From: Desulfatiglans anilini DSM 4660
GTDB taxonomy: Bacteria; Desulfobacterota; DSM-4660; Desulfatiglandales; Desulfatiglandaceae
NCBI RefSeq assembly: GCF_000422285.1
Contig: NZ_AULM01000035.1
Location: 1 to 40,267, forward strand
Reading direction: 5' to 3'
Length of the DNA: 40,267 bases
Under the pieces are notes generated by a model. It was not told where the DNA came from and did not search any database. It was given only the letters and a program-made list of their open reading frames with translations. Both the position numbers and the translations under genes were made by a program. Each line of letters starts with the position of its first letter. The stretch's first letter is position 1. Positions 34,180 to 40,267 of the stretch are shown piece by piece.

Positions 34180-34595
34180 CCCATGCCCTCCCTGTATTGA
34201 AGATCCGCACTTCACTGTGCCTGCAGCGGGCCCTGCGCCCGTCCGCCGCCCTGCTAAAGTCTCGCTTGTACCACTTTGAGGGATACTCCGGCCGTTTTGC
34301 TGCCGATGCTCGGATGGGCGCCCGGGCCGGGGGTGCACCTAGCATACATGGACTGTTTCATGAAGACACGATGGCTAGCGTTGACTCAAATGCTGTACCA
34401 TAGGTGAGGGACGTTTTTCAATATTCTTTCTTTGGCCTTTTTGGAAGAAGAAGCTCTTCGAATCCGAAAACACAGGTTTTTTGACATAGATTCAGCGCTA
34501 TTCTTAATTTTTGTCACCAAAAACGGAGATAACAGACGATCCTGCCGGATATCAGATTCGATGCGAGGTTCTATGATATTGCAAATCGTAACTTA
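34180..34595. other. Intergenic region where composition becomes A+T-rich
   Basis: No gene is seen in these about 415 bases. From about 34400 the sequence turns A+T-rich. The first 100 bases probably hold the promoter of the exported-protein gene. Confidence 0.5.
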
Positions 34596-35047
34596 TTATA
34601 GCACAGGGTGTATAACTTTATCGATGAACTGGTAGCCGCTGATGCATGGCTGCAGCCGGAACCGCCGGCTCTTCCACAACGGACGGATCGCATCTTCATC
34701 CATGTAAAAGCAGTCATCGCTGCAGCGCAATTCATGAGTCGTCCCGTAAGCGCCGGTCTGCCTCTTTGCCGCCTTCCGGACGGCTTCGGCGATGCCTCTC
34801 ACCGGGCGCCGATCTCCGGAAAGATTTCCCAATAGCCATGACAGAAAATGTCGCGTCCGACCAGACCGTAGTCGTTCAGCCAGCGTTGCTTGAGAGCGAG
34901 ATAGTGCATGTCGCGGTCAACCACGACCGGGGCCAGCGGCGCGTGTTGGATGAACAGTTGGCGGCGTTCTTCGTTTTGCAAAAGCTTCGGAATCCAAGAT
35001 TCCATGCCTGCATCGGCCTCGTGCAGTTGGCCGCGAACGGCCTTCAT
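34596..35047 (-). pseudogene. PAS-domain remnant with frameshift
   Basis: Read on the minus strand, the first frame gives a recognisable start of a PAS sensor domain: ERRQLFIQHAPLAPVVVDRD, MHYLALKQRWLNDYGL, then YWEIFPEIGAR before a stop at about 34800. A second frame overlapping it continues with DDCFYMDEDAIRPLWKS and SGYQFIDKVIH, which resembles the end of the same domain. No kinase, GGDEF or other output domain follows. It looks like a small broken piece of a signalling gene; the frame change could also be a sequencing error but the missing rest supports decay. Confidence 0.55.
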
Positions 35048-35543
35048 CTAGTCTTGGCCATTTTCAGCCATATCATAACCAATTGTTATTAATCTGCTAA
35101 TTCAATATGAGCCACTTTTGGATCCCATGCATGGCTGAAAGTGGCCACTATTCCTTCCTACATCATTTGCAAATGCAAGCCAGCCACCCCCGACAACAGA
35201 AAAATTCGATTAAAAATCAAATGCAAAATCAGCTACATACAAGCAGTAAAACCCACCTATCAAAAACAGCAGAACTAGTTGAGCAAGAACGGCAACAAAA
35301 TTGCTTATAAATGATGGAACTCAATCCCAAGTTTTGCTGAGTGTGAGCAAAACAAGACAATTTAAATAAAATGCCATAATTTCGTTGATTGTGAACGACA
35401 AAAAGACCCGGTTAAAAGTCACTTTTCATAATCGATTGACAAAACCTATAGAACAGTCATGGAGTTTACAGATGGCATTTCGTTTAAATACCGAAAACAA
35501 AAGTAATACTTGGTGGGTATTATATCGCAACTAGGAGGTAAAT
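35048..35543. other. A+T-rich region upstream of the acetoacetyl-CoA synthetase gene
   Basis: About 500 bases without a recognisable gene. A TTGACA at about 35434-35440 could be a -35 box, but no good -10 box lies at the right distance, so I do not call a promoter. The composition differs strongly from the sequence left of 34.4 kb. Confidence 0.5.
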
Positions 35544-37502
35544 ATGGCAATTGAACAAGCAATCTGGACTCCAAGTGAAGTACGAAAACAAAATTCCAAC
35601 ATCTTTCAATTCATTCAGTTAATCAATGCAAAATATAACAGAAATTTTCAATCCTACGATGACCTCTATCAGTGGTCAATAAAAAATATATCAGAGTTTT
35701 GGTCTTTCATGTGGGATTACGCGGAAATAAAAGCGTCTAAGGGATATGATAGCGTAGTGGATGATATAAGCAAAATGCCAGGAGCACACTGGTTTAACGG
35801 GGCTGAACTAAATTTCGCTGAAAATCTTTTGCGATATAGAGATGATGAAATTGCATTGATATTTAGAGGCGAGTCAGAAAAACGATCCCAGATGACCTAT
35901 TCAGAACTGTACGATAATGTCGCGCGATTGGCCAAATCTCTCAGAGATATGGGCGTAAAAGCAGGGGATCGCGTTACAGGATTTGTCCCTAATATGCCGG
36001 AAGCAATTATAGGCATGTTAGCAGCCGTGAGTGCAGGTGCCATTTGGTCTTCTTGTTCTCCCGATTTCGGCATTAAAGGGGTTCTGGATAGATTTGGGCA
36101 AATCAAACCGAAGGTACTTATAGTAGGTGACGGGTACTATTTCAAAGGGAAAAAATTCGATTCGCTAGAGCGTACAGCAAATATTGTTAAAGACATCCCA
36201 TCCATTGAGAAAGTCATTGTCGTTAATTATACAGGTAACCTGAGCGGGATCGACCAAATCCCAAATGCCATATCTTATGATGATTTTATATCGAAGGAGA
36301 GTGGAATTACAATTAAGTTTGAGCAGCTCCCAGCAGAACACCCATTATATATAATGTACTCTTCTGGCACAACAGGCCTTCCGAAATGCATGGTACAAAG
36401 TGCAGCAGGTATATTAATCAATCATATAAAGGAACTGAAGCTCCATGCAGATTTAAAGCGAAATGATACTATTTTCTACTTTACGACATGTGGATGGATG
36501 ATGTGGAACTGGCTGACAACTTCATTAGCGGTGGGAGCCACCCTTGTGCTCTATGATGGGAACCCATTCCATCCACATCCAGGAGCGCTCTGGGAAATGG
36601 CCCAGGACGAAAAGATTAGCATATTCGGTACGAGCGCAGGATACCTCTCAGCCCTCGAGGGTGCAGGGGTCAGGCCCGGTAAAGAGTATGATCTATTGCC
36701 CTTGCGCTCAGTTCTCTCAACCGGATCACCGCTTTCACCTGAACAGTTTGATTTTGTCTATCGGGATATAAAACAAGACGTTCAGCTGGCGTCGATTTCA
36801 GGAGGATCGGATCTGAATGGCTGCTTTGCCGGAGGAAATCCTATTGGTCCAGTATACAGGGGCGAGCTCCAATGCAGGAACCTTGCAATGAAGGTTGAAG
36901 CATTCGATGAGAAGGGACTCCCTGTCCACAATCAGAAAGGCGAGCTTGTGTGCACGGCACCTTTTCCCTCGATGCCGATCTATTTCTGGGATGACCCAGA
37001 CGGGAAGAAATACCATGCAGCATATTTTGACGTCTTTCCAAACGTGTGGCGCCATGGTGATTTCATTGAGATAACTGATACCGGGGGGGTCATAATTTAT
37101 GGCCGTTCTGATGCAACGCTTAACCCTGGAGGAGTTAGAATCGGCACGGCCGAAATATATCGACAGATGGAAACGATAGAAGAGATAGTGGACAGCGTTG
37201 TCGTCGGACAGGATTGGAAAGGAGATGTCAGAGTCATTCTTTTTGTTGTAATGAAGGAAAACACGCCGTTAACAGATGCAATAAAAAACGAAATTGTAAG
37301 TCTTATAAGAAAAAACGCATCACCCCGGCATGTACCAGCAAAAATTATTGCAGTAAAAGGTGTACCGTATACGTTAAACATGAAAAAGGTTGAACTCGCA
37401 GTTAGGAATATTATTCAAAAAAAACCCGTGTTGAATAAAGACGCTTTAGCGAACCCAAATGTATTAGACTATTATAAAGATATCCCAGAGCTTCAGATTT
37501 AA
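35544..37502 (+). CDS. aacS: Acetoacetyl-CoA synthetase
   Basis: This is a 652-residue AMP-forming ligase that converts acetoacetate, ATP and CoA to acetoacetyl-CoA. It has full family length and order: [15 protein letters not shown] near 82-96, the phosphate loop [27 protein letters not shown], the specific [15 protein letters not shown], and the C-terminal [10 protein letters not shown] carrying the catalytic Lys. The CGWMMWNW and [13 protein letters not shown] segments distinguish it from acetyl-CoA synthetase. The ATG at 35544 has AGGAGG about 8 bases upstream. The chelatase gene starts 47 bases after its stop, so the two are probably one operon. Composition is A+T-rich, unlike the truncated CoA ligase at the left end. 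Confidence 0.92.
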   Translation: MAIEQAIWTPSEVRKQNSNIFQFIQLINAKYNRNFQSYDDLYQWSIKNISEFWSFMWDYAEIKASKGYDSVVDDISKMPGAHWFNGAELNFAENLLRYRDDEIALIFRGESEKRSQMTYSELYDNVARLAKSLRDMGVKAGDRVTGFVPNMPEAIIGMLAAVSAGAIWSSCSPDFGIKGVLDRFGQIKPKVLIVGDGYYFKGKKFDSLERTANIVKDIPSIEKVIVVNYTGNLSGIDQIPNAISYDDFISKESGITIKFEQLPAEHPLYIMYSSGTTGLPKCMVQSAAGILINHIKELKLHADLKRNDTIFYFTTCGWMMWNWLTTSLAVGATLVLYDGNPFHPHPGALWEMAQDEKISIFGTSAGYLSALEGAGVRPGKEYDLLPLRSVLSTGSPLSPEQFDFVYRDIKQDVQLASISGGSDLNGCFAGGNPIGPVYRGELQCRNLAMKVEAFDEKGLPVHNQKGELVCTAPFPSMPIYFWDDPDGKKYHAAYFDVFPNVWRHGDFIEITDTGGVIIYGRSDATLNPGGVRIGTAEIYRQMETIEEIVDSVVVGQDWKGDVRVILFVVMKENTPLTDAIKNEIVSLIRKNASPRHVPAKIIAVKGVPYTLNMKKVELAVRNIIQKKPVLNKDALANPNVLDYYKDIPELQI

Positions 37503-37549
37503 ATTGCAATTGCTGCAGTGTATATACCGAAAGGAACCGGATATCCCAT

Positions 37550-38764
37550 ATGATAGATATAAAATTTAGAAATATCATTCCATTTGCTGCGCTAGTCAAT
37601 CAAGAAAGAATGAAAAAAGCTCTCATTCTAAATATCATTAATCCACAGCTTGGAGGGGTATTGCTTCGTGGTGAGAAGGGTACGGGCAAGTCAACTGCTG
37701 TCAGGGCCCTCGCGCATCTGCTGCCAGAAATTTCTGTAGTCAGGGATTGCCCCTATAGTTGCGATCCATTTGATGAGGAAAATTTGTGCTTAATCTGCCG
37801 TCAAAAACAATTGCAGGGAGAGAAATTAGCTGCTGAAAAGCGAAAAATTCGAGTTGTAAATCTCCCATTAGGAGTGACTGAAGACAGATTATTAGGATCA
37901 ATAGACATTGAAAAGGCTTTGAGAGAGGGTATCAAGGCTCTTCAACCCGGAATTTTAGCCAATGCCAACAGGGGCATACTCTACGTGGACGAAGTTAACC
38001 TTTTGGATGACACAATAGCGGACACATTGTTGGATTCAGCGGCGATGGGCGTCAATGTTATAGAGCGGGAAGGCTTATCTCTTTATCACCCTGCTAAATT
38101 TATTTTAATAGCATCAATGAACCCGGAAGAAGGTGAGTTACGGCCACAACTTTTAGATAGATTTGGCTTATATGTTGAAGTCAAAAGCCTTACAGACCGC
38201 GATCAGCGATTCCAGATAGCACTATTGGTAAATATGTTCGAAACAAAAGCTGATGAGTGTAAAAAAATGTATGAAACGCAGCAGCATCAAATTTTAACAA
38301 GTATGGTAACAGCAAGAAATAAAATCGCATTAGTCAAGATTGACGAAAAACTAATTGAATTTTGTGCCTACCTGGCTTCCTCGTTAGACATAAAAACTCA
38401 CCGCGCAGAAGTCAATTTAGTAAGAGCATCACGAACGATTGCAACTTATAACGGACGCTTAGAAGTGATTATGGATGACATTAAGGAAGCGGCTGATCTT
38501 GTTTTACCACACAGGATGCAGGTCAAGCCATTTGAAGAACCTCTATTGGATGAAGCTTTGTTGAACAAGAAAATGGCGGATGTGGAACAGGTCTTGGGGT
38601 TATCTGCGATTGAAAAAAGTTCAGTTCTCAAAAGAAAACCAGAGATACAGAAAAGCGAGAATGAAATAAGTGATATTCCAGTTGTAAATGAAGGTGAAAT
38701 ATTTAAGGTGGGCGCCTTATATGCTGCAAAACCATGGGATAAGCTCAAGCAAAAAAAAAAGTAG
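37550..38764 (+). CDS. chlI: Chelatase ChlI-type AAA+ ATPase (zero-frame product)
   Basis: This is a 404-residue AAA+ ATPase of the magnesium/cobalt chelatase small-subunit type, which drives metal insertion into a tetrapyrrole. It shows Walker [10 protein letters not shown] (about 41-49), the Cys-rich insert DCPYSCDP ... CLICRQK typical of ChlI/Bch[14 protein letters not shown], Walker [33 protein letters not shown] and a sensor helix region. The frame ends at TAG 38762-38764 immediately after a run of ten A (38751-38760). The ChlD-like half continues in the -1 frame from exactly this point. The short protein may be the small subunit, and a -1 shift would give a fused ChlI-ChlD product of about 659 residues. 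Confidence 0.88.
   Translation: MIDIKFRNIIPFAALVNQERMKKALILNIINPQLGGVLLRGEKGTGKSTAVRALAHLLPEISVVRDCPYSCDPFDEENLCLICRQKQLQGEKLAAEKRKIRVVNLPLGVTEDRLLGSIDIEKALREGIKALQPGILANANRGILYVDEVNLLDDTIADTLLDSAAMGVNVIEREGLSLYHPAKFILIASMNPEEGELRPQLLDRFGLYVEVKSLTDRDQRFQIALLVNMFETKADECKKMYETQQHQILTSMVTARNKIALVKIDEKLIEFCAYLASSLDIKTHRAEVNLVRASRTIATYNGRLEVIMDDIKEAADLVLPHRMQVKPFEEPLLDEALLNKKMADVEQVLGLSAIEKSSVLKRKPEIQKSENEISDIPVVNEGEIFKVGALYAAKPWDKLKQKKK
38751..38764 (+). promoter_or_regulatory. Candidate -1 programmed frameshift site
   Basis: Ten A residues are followed by G and by the zero-frame stop: zero-frame codons CAA AAA AAA AAG TAG. This contains the A-AAA-AAG type slippery heptamer used for -1 shifting, for example in dnaX, and the stop codon directly after it is typical. 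In the -1 frame reading continues [13 protein letters not shown] into the ChlD domain. I found no strong downstream stem-loop; a weak AGCTC/GAGCT pair (38742-38746 with 38780-38784) exists, and no clear ribosome-site-like stimulator 10-15 bases upstream. Confidence 0.6.
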
Positions 38765-39528
38765 TCCGTGCTAGAACAGGAGCTAGAGGAAAAGCATTTG
38801 CAGATAACGGTGTCCGTCATATCGGGAGTAAGCTACCTTCAATTAAATTACAAAATTTAGATTTTATTGCGACGATACGTGCCGCGACCCCGTACCAAAA
38901 GGAAAGAGAAGGTGGCGAAAACGCTGATACACTTATCATTAAAATGGAAGACATAAGGGAAAAAGCAAGAAAGAAGATGCTTCCTTTTGCGACTGTTTTA
39001 GTTATTGATTCAAGTGGATCGATTAGTCAAGAGAAAATGGAGCGATTAAAAGGTGCTGCTCTATCTTTTATTAGGGAAGGCTACCTTAAGCGCGATAAGA
39101 TCGGCTTAATAACTTTTAGAAACCATCGAGCAGAGCAATTAATGCCAATTTGTTCAAGAGCATATTCAAAACAGGCGGAAAGATACATAGAGGGTCTGCC
39201 TTCTGGTGGTGGTACGCCTTTGGCTTCTGGTTTAATCGAAGCTCTTCACCTTTTAGTAAATGAAAAAAGGAAGTGTAAAGGAGTAATTCCCATCATCATG
39301 TTATTGTCTGATGGTAAAGCAAATATTCCGACCAGCAATAAAAGACCTGTTTTTGATGAAATAAAATTAATTCTTAAAAAACTATCATGGGAAAAGGTTT
39401 TTCTGATTTTTGTCGATACTGATTTGGATGATGATATGGGTGTATCTAATACAAGTTATGCGACAATACGCAATCTATTAAAACGCGAAGCATGGCTGTC
39501 ACTTTCAATATACAATTACGAAGGGTAG
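38761..39528 (+). CDS. chlD: Chelatase ChlD-type VWA domain (-1 frame part)
   Basis: These about 255 residues continue the chelatase after the A run, in the -1 frame relative to the ChlI-like part. They begin with a linker ([11 protein letters not shown], then [14 protein letters not shown], as in ChlD) and end with a von Willebrand A domain. Its metal-ion-dependent adhesion site is complete: DSSGS, the Thr of [10 protein letters not shown], and Asp of LLSDGKAN. An independent start is possible only at ATG 38944, which would drop the conserved linker and has no good ribosome site, so production by frameshift is more likely. ChlD-type subunits join ChlI and the catalytic ChlH/CobN; neither ChlH nor CobN is in the window. 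Confidence 0.82.
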   Translation, partial: VVRARTGARGKAFADNGVRHIGSKLPSIKLQNLDFIATIRAATPYQKEREGGENADTLIIKMEDIREKARKKMLPFATVLVIDSSGSISQEKMERLKGAALSFIREGYLKRDKIGLITFRNHRAEQLMPICSRAYSKQAERYIEGLPSGGGTPLASGLIEALHLLVNEKRKCKGVIPIIMLLSDGKANIPTSNKRPVFDEIKLILKKLSWEKVFLIFVDTDLDDDMGVSNTSYATIRNLLKREAWLSLSIYNYEG

Positions 39529-39939
39529 CTTTTCTCATGGTTAGTTTTTGTATATACAGAAATGACTTTCTGGTAAAGCCAGTGACCATTCCGGAAATGA
39601 GGTTTCTTTGCCAAAATCTAGGGAATCAAGCGGTTGTGCAAAGGCGATCTGCAAATCGCCGCACAACCAAATGTAAAAAGTGACGCGAAGATGGGTGAAA
39701 AGACCATTTTGAGATTGGCATCTAATTATATTCACATGCAATTTTATTAACGAGTTATACAAATCTTTTTTTATATACAGTGATATTAGGGAGGGCTATA
39801 GCGATTCTGCAATGAAAGGGGGTGGCGATATTGAATGGGTTTTTTTGCCTGCTGGGTAATAATGCACCTTTAAACGCTAACTGATTTGCGAAATTTACCC
39901 AAGGCATGGCTTTTATCACTAGGTATAATTAATACGAGT
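39529..39939. other. Intergenic region before the IS left end
   Basis: About 410 A+T-rich bases with no recognisable gene. They contain the bulged stem-loop at 39632-39668. No trace of the missing N-terminal part of the acyl-CoA synthetase is seen, so this flank is not the other half of the gene cut at 320. Confidence 0.6.
39632..39668. repeat. Perfect bulged stem-loop
   Basis: Outer arms GGTTGTGC (39632-39639) and GCACAACC (39661-39668), and inner arms GGCGAT (39643-39648) and ATCGCC (39655-39660), form a 14-bp stem with a 3-base bulge on one side and a CTGCAA loop. It lies about 100 bases after the chelatase stop. There is no T run, so it may be a small palindromic repeat or an mRNA 3' structure rather than a standard terminator. 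Confidence 0.6.
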
Positions 39940-39993
39940 AAACCCCCGGCTTTGCCGGGGAGACACGCAAAGTTTGACAATTCCGGGAATATA

Positions 39994-40047
39994 CGAAAGC
40001 CTCCAAGATTGTGAACCGGTCAAAGATCACTTTCAAGGAGGCTTTCG
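39994..40047 (+). promoter_or_regulatory. Leader stem-loop hiding the tnpA ribosome site
   Basis: CGAAAGCCTCC (39994-40004) is a perfect 11-base inverted repeat of GGAGGCTTTCG (40037-40047), which includes the AAGGAGG ribosome site and ends at the tnpA ATG (40048). In the transcript the ribosome site would be sealed in the stem, as is known for IS200, where leader structure (and an antisense RNA) represses transposase translation. Confidence 0.8.
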
Positions 40048-40267
40048 ATGAACAACGTTCAAAGCTTAAACCATACGGCATGGGATTGCAAGTATCACCT
40101 GGTTTGGATTCCGAAGTACCGAAAAAAGATTCTTTACGGTGAGTTACGGAAATATTTGGGAGATGTGCTGCGTGAATTGGCATCGCACAAAGAGAGCAAA
40201 ATCCATGAAGGACATCTGCGAGGCGACCATGTCCACATGCTGATATCAATTCCGCCAAAATATGCTG
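40048..40267 (+). CDS. tnpA: IS200-type transposase TnpA, N-terminal part
   Basis: This is the N-terminal 73 residues of the Y1 transposase, beginning MNNVQSLNHTAWDCKYHLVW. It includes the HUH metal motif in GDHVHMLISIPPK (two His around a hydrophobic residue). The frame runs off the end of the window and continues in phase at base 26 through the 25-base overlap. The expected catalytic Tyr is in the other part (1-237). Confidence 0.93.
   Translation, partial: MNNVQSLNHTAWDCKYHLVWIPKYRKKILYGELRKYLGDVLRELASHKESKIHEGHLRGDHVHMLISIPPKYA

Larger units (their letters stand above)
39940..40267 (+). mobile_element. IS200-type insertion sequence, left part
   Basis: This is the left end of the same kind of element as at 1-320. 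A hairpin CCCCGGC-TTT-GCCGGGG (39944-39960) closely matches the right-end hairpin at 298-316. A leader with a long inverted repeat and the N-terminal half of tnpA follow. The last 25 bases are identical to bases 1-25 of the window. Confidence 0.85.

Noticed and set aside
35430-35470. Promoter with TTGACA before the acetoacetyl-CoA synthetase gene
   Set aside because: No acceptable -10 box at 16-18 bases distance.
38761-38764. Ordinary sequencing frameshift in the chelatase gene
   Set aside because: Not excluded, but the slippery A run, the immediate stop and the known tendency of this gene family make programmed shifting the better first reading; kept as the main alternative in the finding.
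1-40267. Complete circular plasmid
   Set aside because: The end overlap fits circularity, but it lies inside a probably multi-copy IS. The window has no replication, partition or mobilisation gene, and composition differs sharply between the two sides.
1-40267. CRISPR array, rRNA or prophage
   Set aside because: No regularly spaced repeats, no rRNA sequence and no phage structural or integrase genes were seen.

Overview
The window reads as a fragment of an anaerobic, metabolically versatile bacterium, most likely a sulfate-reducing or syntrophic Desulfobacterota (deltaproteobacterium). This is inferred from the mix of CoA-linked anaerobic degradation genes, a formate-dehydrogenase-type FeS/cytochrome b pair, many ferredoxin-like proteins, and interspersed palindromic intergenic repeats. 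No marker gene settles the taxonomy. Most of the window (about 0.3-34.4 kb) is G+C-rich. Two parts are visibly A+T-rich: the TetR regulator region (6.64-7.43 kb) and the right end (about 35.1-40 kb).

Layout. (1) 0-0.3 kb and 39.94-40.27 kb: both ends lie inside the same IS200-type element. The last 25 bases equal the first 25, and joining the ends restores an intact transposase of about 143 residues. (2) 0.3-6.2 kb: a plus-strand catabolic operon encoding an IS-truncated acyl-CoA synthetase, a DUF35 OB-fold/zinc-ribbon protein, an SCP2-type thiolase, a VOC epimerase-like protein, a ferredoxin-nitroreductase fusion and an acyl-CoA dehydrogenase. A terminator and a TetR regulator follow. (3) 7.8-9.6 kb: tRNA-Glu(TTC) and a membrane electron-transfer pair (four-cluster FeS protein plus cytochrome b) with no catalytic subunit beside it. 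(4) 10-15.6 kb: metallo-beta-lactamase-fold hydrolase, BON-domain protein, SLC12-type transporter, DUF488 protein, small membrane protein and a small ferredoxin. (5) 16.2-20.1 kb: GNAT acetyltransferase, GT10 fucosyltransferase and a secreted probable lipoprotein, with a decayed partial duplicate of the lipoprotein region in front of the fucosyltransferase. (6) 20.2-30.8 kb: YhaO/YhaN (SbcD/SbcC-like) nuclease pair, class D beta-lactamase-like lipoprotein, AbiE-like toxin-antitoxin pair, YbaY-META envelope protein, and a RecQ with an extended tail. (7) 31-34.2 kb: a 1061-residue exported protein with stretches resembling aerolysin-type pore-forming domains. (8) 34.6-35.0 kb: a broken PAS-domain remnant. 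(9) 35.5-39.5 kb: an A+T-rich pair, acetoacetyl-CoA synthetase and a ChlI-ChlD type chelatase gene whose two halves are joined across a run of ten A residues, consistent with programmed -1 frameshifting.

How the genes work together. The left operon looks like a route that activates a carboxylic acid to its CoA ester, oxidises it and cleaves it thiolytically. The OB-fold/thiolase pair recalls BbsAB-type and archaeal HMG-CoA-synthase-type complexes. The ferredoxin-nitroreductase and the orphan FeS/cytochrome b pair could handle electrons released by such oxidations, but this is inference. The strongest single observation is the candidate frameshift in the chelatase gene. Other points worth checking are the aspartate in place of the catalytic glutamate in the acyl-CoA dehydrogenase, the decayed duplication around the fucosyltransferase, the pore-forming-like exported protein, and the self-overlapping IS at the ends.
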